DNA from: Apostichopus japonicus
Taxonomy: Eukaryota; Echinodermata; Holothuroidea; Aspidochirotida; Stichopodidae
Length of the DNA: 64,000 bases
Reading direction: 5' to 3'
Assembly (NCBI RefSeq): GCF_037975245.1
Contig: NC_092569.1
Span: 8,056,501 to 8,120,500 of the forward strand
Positions 35,201 to 52,041 of this stretch are shown here, in pieces; the stretch's first letter is position 1, and every line of letters begins with the position of its first letter. Under the pieces are notes generated by a model. It saw nothing but the letters and a program-made list of their open reading frames with translations, did not search any database and had not been told where the DNA came from. A program made the position numbers and the translations under genes.

Positions 35201-37917
35201 TACCGCACATTCGATTGATCGGTACCGCACATTCGATTGATCGATACTGCGCATTCGATTGATCGGTACCGCACATTAGATTGATCGGTACCGCACATTC
35301 GATTGATCGGTAGCGCACATTCGATTGATCGACACCGCACATTCGATTGATCGATACTGCGCTTTCGATTTATCGGTACCGAACATTCGATTGATCGGTA
35401 CCACACATTCGATTGATCGTTACCGCACATTCGATTGATCGGTAACACACATTCGATTGATCGACACCGCACATTCGATTGATCGATACCGCACATTCGA
35501 TTTATCGATACTGCACGTTCGATTGATCTATACCGCACATTCGATTGATCGATACCGCACATTCGATTGATCGATACTGCACGTTCGATTGATCTAAACC
35601 GCACATTCGATTGATCGATAACGCACATTCGATAGATCGATACTGCGCATTCAATTAGTCGATAACGCACATCGATTGATCGATACCGCACATTCGAATG
35701 ATCGATATTGCGCTTTCGATTAATCAGTAACGCAGATTCGATTGATCGGTACCGCACATTCGATTGATGGGTACTGCGCATTCGATTGATCGGTAGCGAA
35801 CATTCGATTGATCGATACCGCACATTCGATTGATCGGTAGCGAACATTCGATAGATCGATACTGCGCATTCGATCAGTCGATAACGCACATCGATTGATC
35901 GGTACCGCCGGGTCGATTGATCGATACTGCGCTTTCGATTGATCGGTACCGCACATTCGATTGATCGGTAGCGCACATTCGATTGATCGACACCGCACAT
36001 TCGATTGATCGATACCGAACATTCGATTGATCGATACTGCACGTTCGATTGATCTATACCGCACATTCGATTGATCGGTACCGCACATTCGATTGATCGT
36101 TACCGCACATTCGACTGATCGTTACCGCACATTCGATTGATCGGTAACACACATTCAATTGATCGATACTGCGCTATCGATTTATCGGTACCGCACATTC
36201 GATTGATCGATACCGCACATTCGATTGATCGATACCGCACATTCGATTGATCGATAACGCACAATCGATAGATCGATACTGCGCATTCGATTAGTCGATA
36301 ACGCACATCGATTGATCGATACAATACATTCGAATGATCGGTACCGAACATTCGATTGATCGGTACCGCACATTCGATTGATCGGTACCGCACATTCGAT
36401 TGATCTGTCCCGCACATTCAATTGATCGATACCGCACATTCGATTGATCGATACCGCACATTCGAAAGATCGATACTGCGCATTCGATTAGTCGATAACG
36501 CACATCGATTGATCGATACAGCACATTCGATTGATCGATACTGCGCTTTCGATTTATCGGTACCGAACATTCGAATGATCGTTACCGCACATTCGATTGA
36601 TCGGTACCACACATTCGATTGATCGGTACCGCACATTCGATTGATCGATACTGCGCTATCGATTTATCGGTACCGCACATTCGATAGATCGATACTGCGC
36701 ATTCGATTAGTCGATAACGCACATCGATTGATCGATACCGCACATTCGAATGATCGATATTGCGCTTTCGATTAATCAGTAACGCAGATTCGATTGATCG
36801 GTACCGCGCATTCGATTGATCGGTACCGTACATTCGATTGATCGATACCGCACATTCGATTGATCGGTAGCGAACATTCGATTGATCGATACCGCACATT
36901 CGATTGATCGATACCGCAAATTCGATTGATCGATACCGCACATTCGATTGATCGGTAACGCACATTCGATTGATCGATACAACACATTCGATTGATCGGT
37001 ACCGAACATTCGATTGATCGGAACCGCACATTCAATTGATCGATACTGCGCTATCGATTGATCGGTACCGCACATTCGATTGATCGGTAGCGCACTTTCG
37101 ATTGATCGGTAGCGCACATTCGATTGATCGATAGCGCACATTCGATTGATCGATACCGCACATTCGATTGATCGATACTGCACATTCGATTGATCTATAC
37201 CGCACATTCGATTGATCGATAACGCACATTCGATTGATCGATACTGCACATTCGATTAGTCGATAACGCCCATCGATTGATCGGTACCGCACATTCGATT
37301 GATCGATACCGCATATTCGATTGATCGGTAGCGAACATTCGATTGATCGATACCGCACATTCGATTGATCGATACCGCACATTCGATTGATCTATACCGC
37401 ACATTCGATTGATCGATACCGCACATTCGATTGATCGATACCGCACATTCGATTGATCGGTACCGCACATACGATTGATCGGTACCGCACATTCGATTGA
37501 TCGGTACCGCACATTCGATTGATCGATACCGCACATTCGATTGATCTATACCGCACATTCGATTGATCGGTACCGCACATTCGATTGATCGTTACCGCAC
37601 ATTCGATTGATCGTTACCGCACATTCGATTGATCGATACCGCACATTCGATTGATCGATAACGCACAATCGATAGATCGATACTGCGCATTCAATTAGTC
37701 GATAACGCACATCGATTGATCGATACTGCACATTCGAATGATCGATACTGCGCTTTCGATTTATCAGTAACGCAGATTCGATTGATCGATACTGCGCTAT
37801 CTATTTATCGGTACCGCACAATCGATTGATCGGTACCGCTCATTCTATTGATCGATACTGCGCTATCGATTGATCGGTACCGCACATTCGATTGATCGGT
37901 ACCGCACATTCGATTGA

Positions 37918-40900
37918 TCGATACTGCGCTATCGATTTATCGGTACCGCACATTCGATTGATCGGTACCGCACATTCGATTGATCAATACTGCACATTCG
38001 ATTGATCTATACCGCACATTCGATTGATCGATAACGCACATTCGATAGATCGATACTGCGAATTCGATTAGTCGATAACGCCCATCGATTGATCGGTACC
38101 GCACATTCGATTGATCGATACTGCGCTATCTATTTATCGGTACCGCACAATCGATTGATCGGTACCGCTCATTCTATTGATCGGTAGCGAACATTCGATT
38201 GATCGATACCGCACATTCGATTGATCGATACCGCACATTCGATTGATCGATACCGCACATTCGATTGATCGATACAACACATTCGATTGATCGGTACCGA
38301 ACATTCGATTGATCGGTACCGCACATACGATTGATCGGTACCGCACATTCGATTGATCGGTACCGCACATTCGATTGATCGATACCGCACATTCGATAGA
38401 TCGATACTGCGCATTCGATCAGTCCATAAAGCACATCGATTGATCGGTACCGCCCGGTCGATTGATCGATACTGCGCTTTCGATTTATCGGTACCGCCCA
38501 TTCGATTGATCGTTACCGCACATTCGATTGATCGGTACCGTACATTCGATTGATCGATTCTGCTCTATCGATTGATCGATACCGCACATTCGATTGATCG
38601 ATACTGCGCTTTCCATTTATCGGTACCGAACATTCGATTGATCGGTACCGCACATTCGATTGATCGGTACCGCACATTCGATTGATCGGTACCGTACATT
38701 TGATTGATCGATACCGCACATTCGATTGCCCGATACCGCACATTCGATAGATCGATAACGCACATTCGATTGATCGATACCGCACATTCGATTGATCGAT
38801 ACTGCGCTTTCGATTTATCAGTACCGCACATTCGATTGATCGGAACCGCACATTCGATTGATCGATACTGCGCTATCGATTGATCGGTACCGCACATTCG
38901 ATTGATCGGTAGCGCACTTTCGATTGATCGGTAGCGCACATTCGCTTGATCGATACCGCACATTCGATTGATCGATACCGCACATTCGATTGATCGATAC
39001 TGCACATTCGATTGATCTATACCGCACATTCGATTGATCGATAACGCACATTCGATAGATCGATACTGCACATTCGATTAGTCGATAACGCCAATCGATT
39101 GATCGGTACCGCACATTCGATTGATCGATACCGCACATTCGATTGATCGATACCGCACATTCGATTGATCGATACCGCACATTCGATTGATCGATACCGC
39201 ACATTCGATTGATCGATACCGCACATTCGATTGATCGATAACGCACATTCGATTGATCGGTACCGCACATACGATTGATCGGTAGCGAACATTCGATTGA
39301 TCGGTACCGCACATTCGATTGATCGGTACCGCACATTCGATTGATCGATACCGCACATTCGATAGATTGATACTGCGCATTCGATCAGTCGATAACGCAC
39401 ATCGATTGATCGGTACCGCCGGGTCGATTGATCGATACTGCGCTTTCGATTGATCGGTACCGCACATTCGATTGATCGGTAGCGCACATTCGATTGATCG
39501 ACACCGCACATTCGATTGATCGATACCGCACATTCGATTGATCGATACTGCACGTTCGATTGATCTATACCGCACATTCGATTGATCGGTACCGCTCATT
39601 AGATTGATCGTTACCGCACATTCGATTGATCGTTACCGCCCATTCGATTGATCGGTAACACACATTCGATTGATCGGAACCGCACATTCAATTGATCGAT
39701 ACTGCGCTATCGATTTATCGGTACCGCACATTCGATTGATCGGTACCGCACATTCGATTGATCGATACCGCACATTCGATTGATCGATACCGCACATTCG
39801 ATTGATCGATAACGCACAATCGATAGATCGATATCGCACATTCGAATGATCAATACGGCACATTCGATAGATCGATACTGCACATTCGATTGATCGGTAC
39901 CGCGCATTCGATTGATCGCTACCGTACATTCGATTGATCGATACCGCACATTCGATTGATCGGTAGCGAACATTCGATTGATCGATACCGCACATTCGAT
40001 TGATCGATACCGCACATTCGATTGATCGATACCGCACATTCGATTGATCGATACTGCGCTATCGATTGATCGGTACCGCACATTCGATTGATCGGTACCG
40101 CACATTCGATTGATCGATACTGCGCTATCGATTTATCGGTACCGCACATTCGATTGATCGGTACCGCACATTCGATTGATCAATACTGCACATTCGATTG
40201 ATCTATACCGCACATTCGATTGATCGATAACGCACATTCGATAGATCGATACTGCGCATTCGATCAGTCGATAACGCCCATCGATTGATCGGTACCGCAC
40301 ATTCGACTGATCGATACTGCGCTATCTATTTATCGGTACCGCACAATCGATTGATCGGTACCGCTCATTCTATTGATCGGTAGGGAACATTCGATTGATC
40401 GATACCGCACATTCGATTGATCGATACCGCACATTCGATTGATCGATACCGCACATTCGATTGATCGATACAACACATTCGATTGATCGGTACCGAACAT
40501 TCGATTGATCGGTACCGCACATACGATTGATCGGTACCGCACATTCGATTGATCGGTACCGCACATTCGATTGATCGATACCGCACATTCGATTGATCGA
40601 TACTGCGCATTCGATCAGTCCATAAAGCACATCGATTGATCGGTACCGCCCGGTCGATTGATCGATACTGCGCTTTCGATTTATCGGTACCGCCCATTCG
40701 ATTGATCGTTAGTGCACATTCGATTGATCGGTACCGTACATTCGATTGATCGATTCTGCTCTATCGATTGATCGATACCGCACATTCGATTGATCGATAC
40801 TGCGCTTTCAATTTATCGGTACCAAACATTCGATTGATCGGTACCGCACATTCGATTGATCGGTACCGCACATTCGATTGATCGGTACCGTACATTTGAT

Positions 40901-40950
40901 TGATCGATACCGCACATTCGATTGATCGGTAGCGAACATTCGATTGATCG
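37918..40950 (+). repeat. satellite sub-block: about 0.84-kb segment repeated at 2,196-bp offset
   Basis: GCGCTATCTATTTATCGG and CGCTCATTCTATTGATCGG mark the segment at 38116 and again at 40312. Variant order is shared over about 37918-38760 and 40114-40950, with point differences. Confidence 0.75.
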
Positions 40951-42439
40951 ATACCGCACATTCGATTGATCGATACCGCACATTCGATTGATCGATACCG
41001 CACATTCGATTGATCGATACCGCACATTCGATTGATCGATACCGCACATTCGATTGATCGATACAACACATTCGATTGATCGGTACCGAACATTCGATTG
41101 ATCGGTACCGCACATACGATTGATCGGTTACGGACATTCGATTGATCGATATCGCACATTCGATTAATCGGTACTGCACTTTCGATTGACCGATACCGCA
41201 CATTCGATAGATCGATACTGCGCATTCGATTAGTCGATAACGCACATCGATTGATCGATACCGCACATTCGATTGATCGATACTGCGCTTTCGATTTATC
41301 AGTACCGCACATTCGATTGATCGGTACCGCACATTCGATTGATCGATACTGCGCTATCGATTGATCGGTACCGCACATTCGATTGATCGGTAGCGCACAT
41401 TCGATTGATCGGTAGCGCACATTCGATTGATCGATAGCGCACATTCGATTGATCGATACCGCACATTCGATTGATCGATACTGCACATTCGATTGATCTA
41501 TAACGCAGATTCGATTGATCGATAACGCACATTCGAATGATCGATACTGCACATTCGATTAGTCGATAACGCCCATCGATTGATCGGTACCGCACATTCG
41601 ATTGATCGATACTGCGCTATCGATTTATCGGTACCGCACATTCGATTGATCGGTACCGCACATTCGATTGATCGGTAGCTAAAATTCGATTGATCGAAAC
41701 CGCACATTCGATTGATCGATACCGCACATTCGATTGATCGATAACGCACATTCGATTGATCGATACCGCACATTCGATTGATCGATACAACACATTCGAT
41801 TGATCGGTACCGAACATTCGATTGATCGGTACCGCACATTCGATTGATCGATACCGCACATTCGATTGATCGATACCGCACATTCGATAGATCGATACTG
41901 CGCATTCGATCAGTCGATAACGCACATCGATTGATCGGTACCGCCCGGTCGATTGATCGATACTGCGCTTTCGATTTATTAGTACCGCACAGTCGACTGA
42001 TCGGTACCGCACATTCGATTGATCGGTACCGCACATTCGATTTATCGATTCTGCTCTATCGATTGATCGATACCGCACATTCGATTGATCGGTAGCGAAC
42101 ATTCGATTGATCGATACCGCACATTCGATTTATCGACACCGCACATTCGATTGATCGATACCGCACATTCGATTGATCGATACCGCACATTCGATTGATC
42201 GATACAACACATTCGATTGATCGGTACCGAACATTCGATTGATCGATACCGCACATACGATTGATCGGTAACGCACATTCGATTGATCGATATCGCACAT
42301 TCGATTAATCGGTACTGCACTTTCGATTGACCGATACCGCACATTCGATAGATCGATACTGCGCATTCGATTAGTCGATAACGCACATCGATTGATCGAT
42401 ACCGCACATTCGATTGATCGATACTGCGCTTTCGATTTA

Positions 42440-44285
42440 TCAGTACCGCACATTCGATTGATCGGTACCGCACATTCGATTGATCGATACTGCGCATTCG
42501 ATTAATCGGTACCGCACATTCGATTGATCGGTACCGCACATTCGATTGATCGGTAGCGCACATTCGATTGATCGGTACCGCACATTCGATTGATCAATAC
42601 CGCACATTCGATTGATCGATACTGCACGTTCGATTAATCTATACCGCACATTCGATTGATCGATACCGCACATACGATTGATCGGTAACGCACTTTCGAT
42701 TGACCGATAGCGCACATTCGATAGATCGATACTGCGCATTCGATTAGTCGATAACGCACATCGATTGATCGATACCGCACATTCGATTGATCGATACTGC
42801 GCTTTCGATTTATCAGTACCGCACATTCGATTGATCGGTAACGCACATTCGATTGATCGGTAGCGAACATTCGATTGATCGATACCGCACATTCGATTGA
42901 TCGATACCGCACATTCGATCGATCGATACCGCACATTCGATTGATCGATACTGCGCTTTCGATTTATCAGTACCGCACATTCGATTGATCGGTACAGCAC
43001 ATTCGATTGATCGGTACCGCACATTCGATTGATCGGTAGCGCACATTCGATTGATCGGTACCGCACATTCGATTGATCGATATCGCACATTCGATTAATC
43101 GGTACTGCACTTTCGATTGACCGATACCGCACATTCGATAGATCGATACTGCGAATTCGATTAGTCGATAACGCACATCGATTGATCGATACCGCACATT
43201 CGATTGATCGATACTGCGCTTTCGATTTATCAGTACCGCACATTCGATTGATCGGTACCGCACATTCGATTGATCGATACTGTGCTATCGATTGATCGGT
43301 ACCGCACATTCGATTGATCGATACCGTACATTCGATAGATCGATACTGCGCACATTCGATCAGTCGATAACGCACATCGATTGAACGGTACCGCCCGGTC
43401 GATTGATCGATACTGCGCATTCGATTGATCGGTACCGCACATTCGATTGATCGGTACCGCACATTCGATTGATCGGTAGCGCACATTCGATTGATCGGTA
43501 CCGCACATTCGATTGATCAATACCGCACATTCGATTGATCGATACTGCACGTTCGATTAATCTATACCGCACATTCGATTGATCGATACCGCACATACGA
43601 TTGATCGGTAACGCACTTTCGATTGACCGATAGCGCACATTCGATAGATCGATACTGCGCATTCGATTAGTCGATAACGCACATCGATTGATCGATACCG
43701 CACATTCGATTGATCGATACTGCGCTTTCGATTTACCAGTACCGCACATTCGATTGATCGGTACCGCACATTCGATTGATCGGTAGCGAACATTCGATTG
43801 ATCGATACCGCACATTCGATTGATCGATACCGCACATTCGATCGATCGATACCGCACATTCGATTGATCGATACTGCGCTTTCGATTTATCAGTACCGCA
43901 CATTCGATTGATCGGTACAGCACATTCGATTGATCGGTACCCCACATTCGATTGATCGGTAGCGCACATTCGATTGATCGGTACCGCACATTCGATTGAT
44001 CGATATCGCACATTCGATTAATCGGTACTGCACTTTCGATTGACCGATACCGCACATTCGATAGATCGATACTGCGAATTCGATTAGTCGATAACGCACA
44101 TCGATTGATCGATACCGCACATTCGATTGATCGATACTGCGCTTTCGATTTATCAGTACCGCACATTCGATTGATCGGTACCGCACATTCGATTGATCGA
44201 TACTGTGCTATCGATTGATCGGTACCGCACATTCGATTGATCGATACCGTACATTCGATAGATCGATACTGCGCACATTCGATCA
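42440..44285 (+). repeat. satellite sub-block: 923-bp tandem duplication
   Basis: Two adjoining copies share the unusual GATCGATCGATACC units, GCACGTTCGATTAATC, and a 24-bp unit TGCGCACATTCGATCAGTCG followed by GATTGAACGG. They differ at only a few bases. Confidence 0.8.
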
Positions 44286-47200
44286 GTCGATAACGCACAT
44301 CGATTGAACGGTACCGCCCGGTCGATTGATCGATACTGCCCTTTCGATTTATCAGTACCGCACATTCGATTGATCGATACCGCACATTCGCTTGATCGAT
44401 ACCGCACATTCGATTGATCGATCCAACACATTCGATTGATCGGTACCGAACATTCGATTGATCGGTACCGCATATTCGATTGATCGATACCGCACATTCG
44501 ATTGATCGATACTGCGCTTTCCATTTATCGGTACCGAACATTCGATTGATCGGTACCGCACATTCGATTGATCGTTACCGCACATTCGATTGATCGTTAC
44601 CGCACATTCGATTGATCGGTAACACACATTCGATTGATCGGTACCGCACATTCAATTGATCGATACTGCGCTATCGATTTACCGGTACCGCACATTCGAT
44701 TGATCGGTACCGCACATTCGATTGATCGATACCGCACATTCGATTGATCGATACCGCACATTCGATTGATCGATAACGCACAATCGATAGATCGATACTG
44801 CGCATTCAATTAGTCGATAACGCACATCGATTGATCGATACCGCACATTCGAATGATCGATACTGCGTTTTCGATTTATCAGTAACGCAGATTCGATTGA
44901 TCGGTACCGCACATTCGATTGATCGGTACCGCGCATTCGATTGATCGCTACCGTACATTCGATTGATCGATACCGCACATTCGATTGATCGGTAGCGAAC
45001 ATTCGATTGATCGAAACCGCACATTCGATTGATCGATACCGCACATTCGATTGATCGATACCGCACATTCGATTGATCGATACTGCGCTATCGATTGATC
45101 GGTACCGCACATTCGATTGATCGGTACCGCACTTTCGATTGATCGGTACCGCACATTCGATTGATCGATAGCGCACATTCGATTGATCGATACCGCACAT
45201 TCGATTGATCGATATTGCACATTCGATTGATCTATACCGCACATTCGATTGATCTATAACACACATTCGATTGATCGATACTGCACATTCGATTAGTCGA
45301 TAACGCCCATCGATTGATCGGTACCGCACATTCGATTGATCGATACTGCGCTATCGATTTATCGGTACCGCACATTCGATTGATCGGTACCGCACATTCG
45401 ATTGATCTGTAGCGAACATTCGATTGATCGATACCGCACATTCGATTGATCGATACCGCACATTCGATTGATCGATACTGCGCATTCGATTGATCGATAC
45501 CGCACATCGATTGATCGGTACCGCGCATTCGATTGATCGGTACCGTACATTCGATTGATCGATACCGCACATTCGATTGATAGGTAGCGAACATTCGATT
45601 GATCGATACCGCACATTCGATTGATCGGTACCGCACATTCAATTCATTGGTACCGCACATTCGATTGATCGGTACCGAACATTCGATTGATCGGTACCGC
45701 ACATACGATTGATCGGTAACGCACATTCGATTAATCGGTACTGCACTTTCGATTGACCGGTACTGCACTTTCGATTGACCGATACCGCACATTCGATTGA
45801 TCGATACTGCGCATTCGATTAGTCGATAACGCACATCGATTGATCGATACCGCACATCCGATTGATCGGTACCGCACATTCGATTGATCGATACTGCGCT
45901 ATCTATTTATCGGTACCGCACAATCGATTGATCGGTACCGCTCATTCTATTGATCGGTAGCGAACATTCGATTGATCGGTAGCGAACATTCGATTGATCG
46001 ATACCGCACATTCGATTGATCGATACCGCACATTCGATTTATCGATTCTGCTCTATCGATTGATCGATACCGCACATACGATTGATCGGTAACGCACTTT
46101 CGATTGACCGATACCGCACATTCGATAGATCGATACTGCGCATACGATTAGTCGATAACGCACATCGATTGATCGATACCGCACATTCGATTGATCGATA
46201 CTGCGCTTTCGATTTATCAGTACCGCACATTCGATTGATCGGTACCGCACATTCGATTGATCGGTAGCGAACATTCGATTGATCGATACCGCACATTCGA
46301 TTGATCGATACCGCACATTCGATCGATCGATACCGCACATTCGATTGATCGATACTGCGCTTTCGATTTATCAGTACCGCACATTCGATTGATCGGTACC
46401 GCACATTCGATTGATCGGTAGCGAACATTCGATTGATCGATACCGCACATTCGATTGATCGATACCGCACATTCGATCGATCGATACCGCACATTCGATT
46501 GATCGATACTGCGCTTTCGATTTATCAGTACCGCACATTCGATTGATCGGTACAGCACATTCGATTGATCGGTACCGCACATTCGATTGATCGGTACCGC
46601 ACATTCGATTGATCGATACTGCACTTTCGATTGACCGATACCGCACATTCGATAGATCGATACTGCGCATTCGATTAGTCGATAACGCACATCGATTGAT
46701 CGATACCGCACATTCGATTGATCGATACTGCGCTTTCGATTTATCAGTACCGCACATTCGATTGATCGGTACCGCACATTCGATTGATCGATACTGCGCA
46801 TTCGATTGATCGGTACCGCACATTCGATTGATCGGTACCGCACATTCGATTGATCGGTAGAGCACATTCGATTGATCGGTACCGCACATTCGATTGATCA
46901 ATACCGCACATTCGATTGATCGATACTGCACGTTCGATTGATCTATACCGCACATTCGATTGATCGATACCGCACATACGATTGATCGGTAACGCACTTT
47001 CGATTGACCGATACCGCACATTCGATAGATCGATACTGCGCATTCGATTAGTCGATAACGCACATCGATTGATCGATACCGCACATTCGATTGATCGATA
47101 TTGCGCTTTCGATTTACTAGTACCGCACATTCGATTGATCGGTACCGCACATTCGATTGATCGGTACCGCACATTCGATTGATCGGTAGCGCACATTCGA

Positions 47201-49475
47201 TTGATCGGTAGCGCACATTCGATTGATCGATACCGCACATTCGATTGATCGATACAACACATTCGATTGATCGGTACCGAACATTTGATTGATCGGTACC
47301 GCACATACGATTGATCGGTACCGCACTTTCGATTGATCGGTACCGCACATTCGATTGATCGATACCGCACATTCGATTGATCGATACCGCACATTCGATA
47401 GATCGATACTGCGCACATTCGATCAGTCGATAACGCACATCGATTGAACGGTACCGCCCGGTCGATTGATCGATACTGCCCTTTCGATTTATCAGTACCG
47501 CACATTCGATTGATCGGTACCGCACATTCGATTGATCGGTACCGCACATTCGATTGATCGATTCTGCTCTATCGATTGATCGATACCGCACATTCGATTG
47601 ATCGGTAGCGAACATTCGATTGATTGATACCGCACATTCGATTGATCGACACCGCACATTCGATTGATCGATACCGCACATTCGATTGATCGATACCGCA
47701 CATTCGATTGATCGATACAACACATTCGATTGATCGGTACCGAACATTCGATTGATCGGTACCGCACATTCGATTGATCGATACCGCACATTCGATTGAT
47801 CGATACTGCGCTTTCCATTTATCGGTACCGAACATTCGATTGATCGGTACCGCACATTCGATTGATCATTACCGCACATTCGATTGATCGTTACCGCACA
47901 TTCGATTGATCGGTAACACACATTCGATTGATCGGTACCGCACATTCAATTGATCGATACTGCGCTATCGATTTATCGGTACCGCACATTCGATTGATCG
48001 GTACCGCGCATTCGATTGATCGGTACCGTACATTCGATTGATCGATACCGCACATTCGATTGATCGGTAGCGAACATTCGATTGATCGATACCGCACATT
48101 CGATTGATCGATACCGCACATTCGATTGATCGATACCGCACATTCGATAGATCGATACTGCGCATTCGATCAGTCGATAACGCACATCGATTGATCGGTA
48201 CCGCCCGGTCGATTGATCGATACTGCGCTTTCGATTTATCGGTACCGCACATTCGATTGATCGGTACCGCACATTCGATTGATCGGTACCGCACATTCGA
48301 TTGATCGATTCTGCTCTATCGATTGATCGATACCGCACATTCGATTGATCGGTAGCGAACATTCGATTGACCGATACCGCACATTCGATAGATCGACACC
48401 GCACATTCGATTGATCGATACCGCACATTCGATTGATCGATACCGCACATTCGATTGATCGATACAACACATTCGAATGATCGGTACCGAACATTCGATT
48501 GATCGGTACCGCACATTCGATTGATCGGTACCGCACATTCGATTGATCGGTACCGCACATTCGATTGATCGATACCGCACATTCGATTGATCGAAACCGC
48601 ACATTCGAAAGATCGATACTGCGCATTCGATTAGTCGATAACGCCTATCGATTGATCGATACCGCACATTCGATTGATCGATACTGCGCTTTCGATATAT
48701 CAGTACCGAACATTCGATTGATCGTTACCGCACATTCGATTGATCGGTAACACACATTCGATTGATCGGTACCGCACATTCGATTGATCGATACTGCGAT
48801 ATAGATTTATCGGTACCGCACATTCGATTGATCGGTACCGCACGTTCGATTGATCGATACCGCACATTCGATAGATCGATACTGCGCATTCGATCAGTCG
48901 ATAACGCACATCGATTGATCGATACCGCACATTCGATTGATCGATACTGCGTATTCGATTTATCGGTACCGCACATTCGATTGATCGGTACCGTACATTC
49001 GATTGATCGGTAACGCACATTCGATTGATCGACACCACACATTCGATTGATCGATACTGCGCTTTCCATTTATCGGTACCGAACATTCGATTGATCGGTA
49101 CCGCACATTCGATTGATCGGTACCGCGCATTCGATTGATCGGTATCGTACATTCGATTGATCGATACCGCACATTCGATTGATCGGTAGCGAACATTCGA
49201 TTGATCGATACCGCACATTCGATTGATCGATACCGCACATTCGATTTATCGGTACCGAACATTCGATTGATCGGTACCGCACATACGATTGATCGGTAAC
49301 GCACATTCGATTGATCGATATCGCACATTCGATTAATCGGTACTGCACTTTCGATTGACCGATACCGCACATTCGATAGATCGATACTGCGCATTCAATT
49401 AGTCGATAACGCACATCGATTGATCGATACCGCACATTCGATTGATCGATACTGCGCTTTCGATTTATCAGTACC

Positions 49476-51592
49476 GCACATTCGATTGATCGATACTGCG
49501 CATTCGATTGATCGGTACCGCACATTCGATTGATCGGTACCGCATATTCGATTGATCGGTAGCGCACATTCGATTGATCGGTACCGCACATTCGATTGAT
49601 CAATACCGCACATTCGATTGATCGATACTGCACGTTCGATTGATCTATACCGCACATTCGATTGATCGATACCGCACATACGATTGATCGGTAACGCACT
49701 TTCGATTGACCGATACCGCACATTCGATAGATCGATACTGCGCATACGATTAGTCGATAACGCACATCGATTGATCGATACCGCACATTCGATTGATCGA
49801 TACTGCGCTTTCGATTTATCAGTACCGCACATTCGATTGATCGGTACCGCACATTCGATTGATCGGTAGCGAACATTCGATTGATCGATACCGCACATTC
49901 GATTGATCGATACCGCACATTCGATCGATCGATACCTCACATTCGATTGATCGATACTGCGCTTTCGATTTATCAGTACCGCACATTCGATTGATCGGTA
50001 CAGCACATTCGATTGATCGGTACCGCACATTCGATTGATCGGTAGCGCACATTCGATTGATCGGTACCGCACATTCGATTGATCGATACTGCACTTTCGA
50101 TTGACCGATACCGCACATTCGATAGATCGATACTGCGCATTCGATTAGTCGATAACGAAAATCGATTGATCGATACCGCACATTCGATTGATCGATACTG
50201 CGCTTTCGATTTATCAGTACCGCACATTCGATTGATCGGTACCGCACATTCGATTGATCGATACTGCGCTTTCGATTGATCTATACCGCACATTCGATTG
50301 ATCGGTACCGCACATTCGATTGATCGGTAGAGCACATTCGATTGATCGGTACCGCACATTCGATTGATCAATACCGCACATTCGATTGATCGATACCGCA
50401 CATTCGATTGATCGATACCGCACATTCGATTGATCGATACCGAACATTCGATTGATCGGTACCGCACATACGATTGATCGGTAACGCACATTCGATTGAT
50501 CGATATCGCACATTCGATTAATCGGTACTGCACTTTCGATTGACCGATACCGCACATTCGATAGATCGATACTGCGCATTCAATTAGTCGATAACGCACA
50601 TCGATTGATCGGTACCGCACATTCGATTGATCGGTACCGCACATTCGATTGATCGGTAGCGCACATTCGATTGATCGGTACCGCACATTCGATTGATCGA
50701 TACTGCGCATTCGATTGATCGGTACCGCACATTCGATTGATCGGTACCGCATATTCGATTGATCGGTAGCGCACATTCGATTGATCGGTACCGCACATTC
50801 GATTGATCAATACCGCACATTCGATTGATCGATACTGCACGTTCGATTGATCTATACCGCACATTCGATTGATCGATACCGCACATACGATTGATCGGTA
50901 ACGCACTTTCGATTGACCGATACCGCACATTCGATAGATCGATACTGCGCATACGATTAGTCGATAACGCACATCGATTGATCGATACCGCACATTCGAT
51001 TGATCGATACTGCGCTTTCGATTTATCAGTACCGCACATTCGATTGATCGGTACCGCACATTCGATTGATCGGTAGCGAACATTCGATTGATCGATACCG
51101 CACATTCGATTGATCGATACCGCACATTCGATCGATCGATACCGCACATTCGATTGATCGATACTGCGCTTTCGATTTATCAGTACCGCACATTCGATTG
51201 ATCGGCACAGCACATTCGATTGATCGGTACCGCACATTCGATTGATCGGTAGCGCACATTCGATTGATCGGTACCGCACATTCGATTGATCGATACTGCA
51301 CTTTCGATTGACCGATACCGCACATTCGATAAATCGATACTGCGCATTCGATTAGTCGATAACGAAAATCGATTGATCGATACCGCACATTCGATTGATC
51401 GATACTGCGCTTTCGATTTATCAGTACCGCACATTCGATTGATCGGTACCGCACATTCGATTGATCGATACTGCGCATTCGATTGATCGGTACCGCACAT
51501 TCGATCGATCGGTACCGCACATTCGATTGATCGGTAGAGCACATTCGATTGATCGGTACCGCACATTCGATTGATCAATACCGCACATTCGA
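49476..51592 (+). repeat. satellite sub-block: 0.9-kb segment at 1,207-bp offset, third copy 5,032 bp on
   Basis: Variant order at 49476-50385 recurs at 50683-51592, and the region 50580-51650 recurs again at 55612-56682. Markers are GATCGGTACAGC, GATAACGAAAATCG and GATCGATCGATACC. Confidence 0.75.
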
Positions 51593-52041
51593 TTGATCGA
51601 TACTGCACGTTCGATAGATCTATACCGCACATTCGATTGATCGATACCGCACATACGATTGATCGGTAACGCACTTTCGATTGACCGATACCGCACATTC
51701 GATAGATCGATACTGCGCATTCGATTAGTCGATAACGCACATCGATTGATCGATACCGCACATTCGATTGATCGATACTGCGCTTTCGATTTACTAGTAC
51801 CGCACATTCGATTGATCGGTACCGCACATTCGATTGATCGGTACCGCACATTCGATTGATCGGTAGCGCACATTCGATTAATCGGTAGCGCACATTCGAT
51901 TGATCGATACCGCACGTTCGATTGATCGATACAACACATTCGATTGATCGGTACCGAACATTTGATTGATCGGTACCGCACATACGATTGATCGGTACCG
52001 CACATTCGATTGATCGGTACCGCACATTCGATTGATCGATA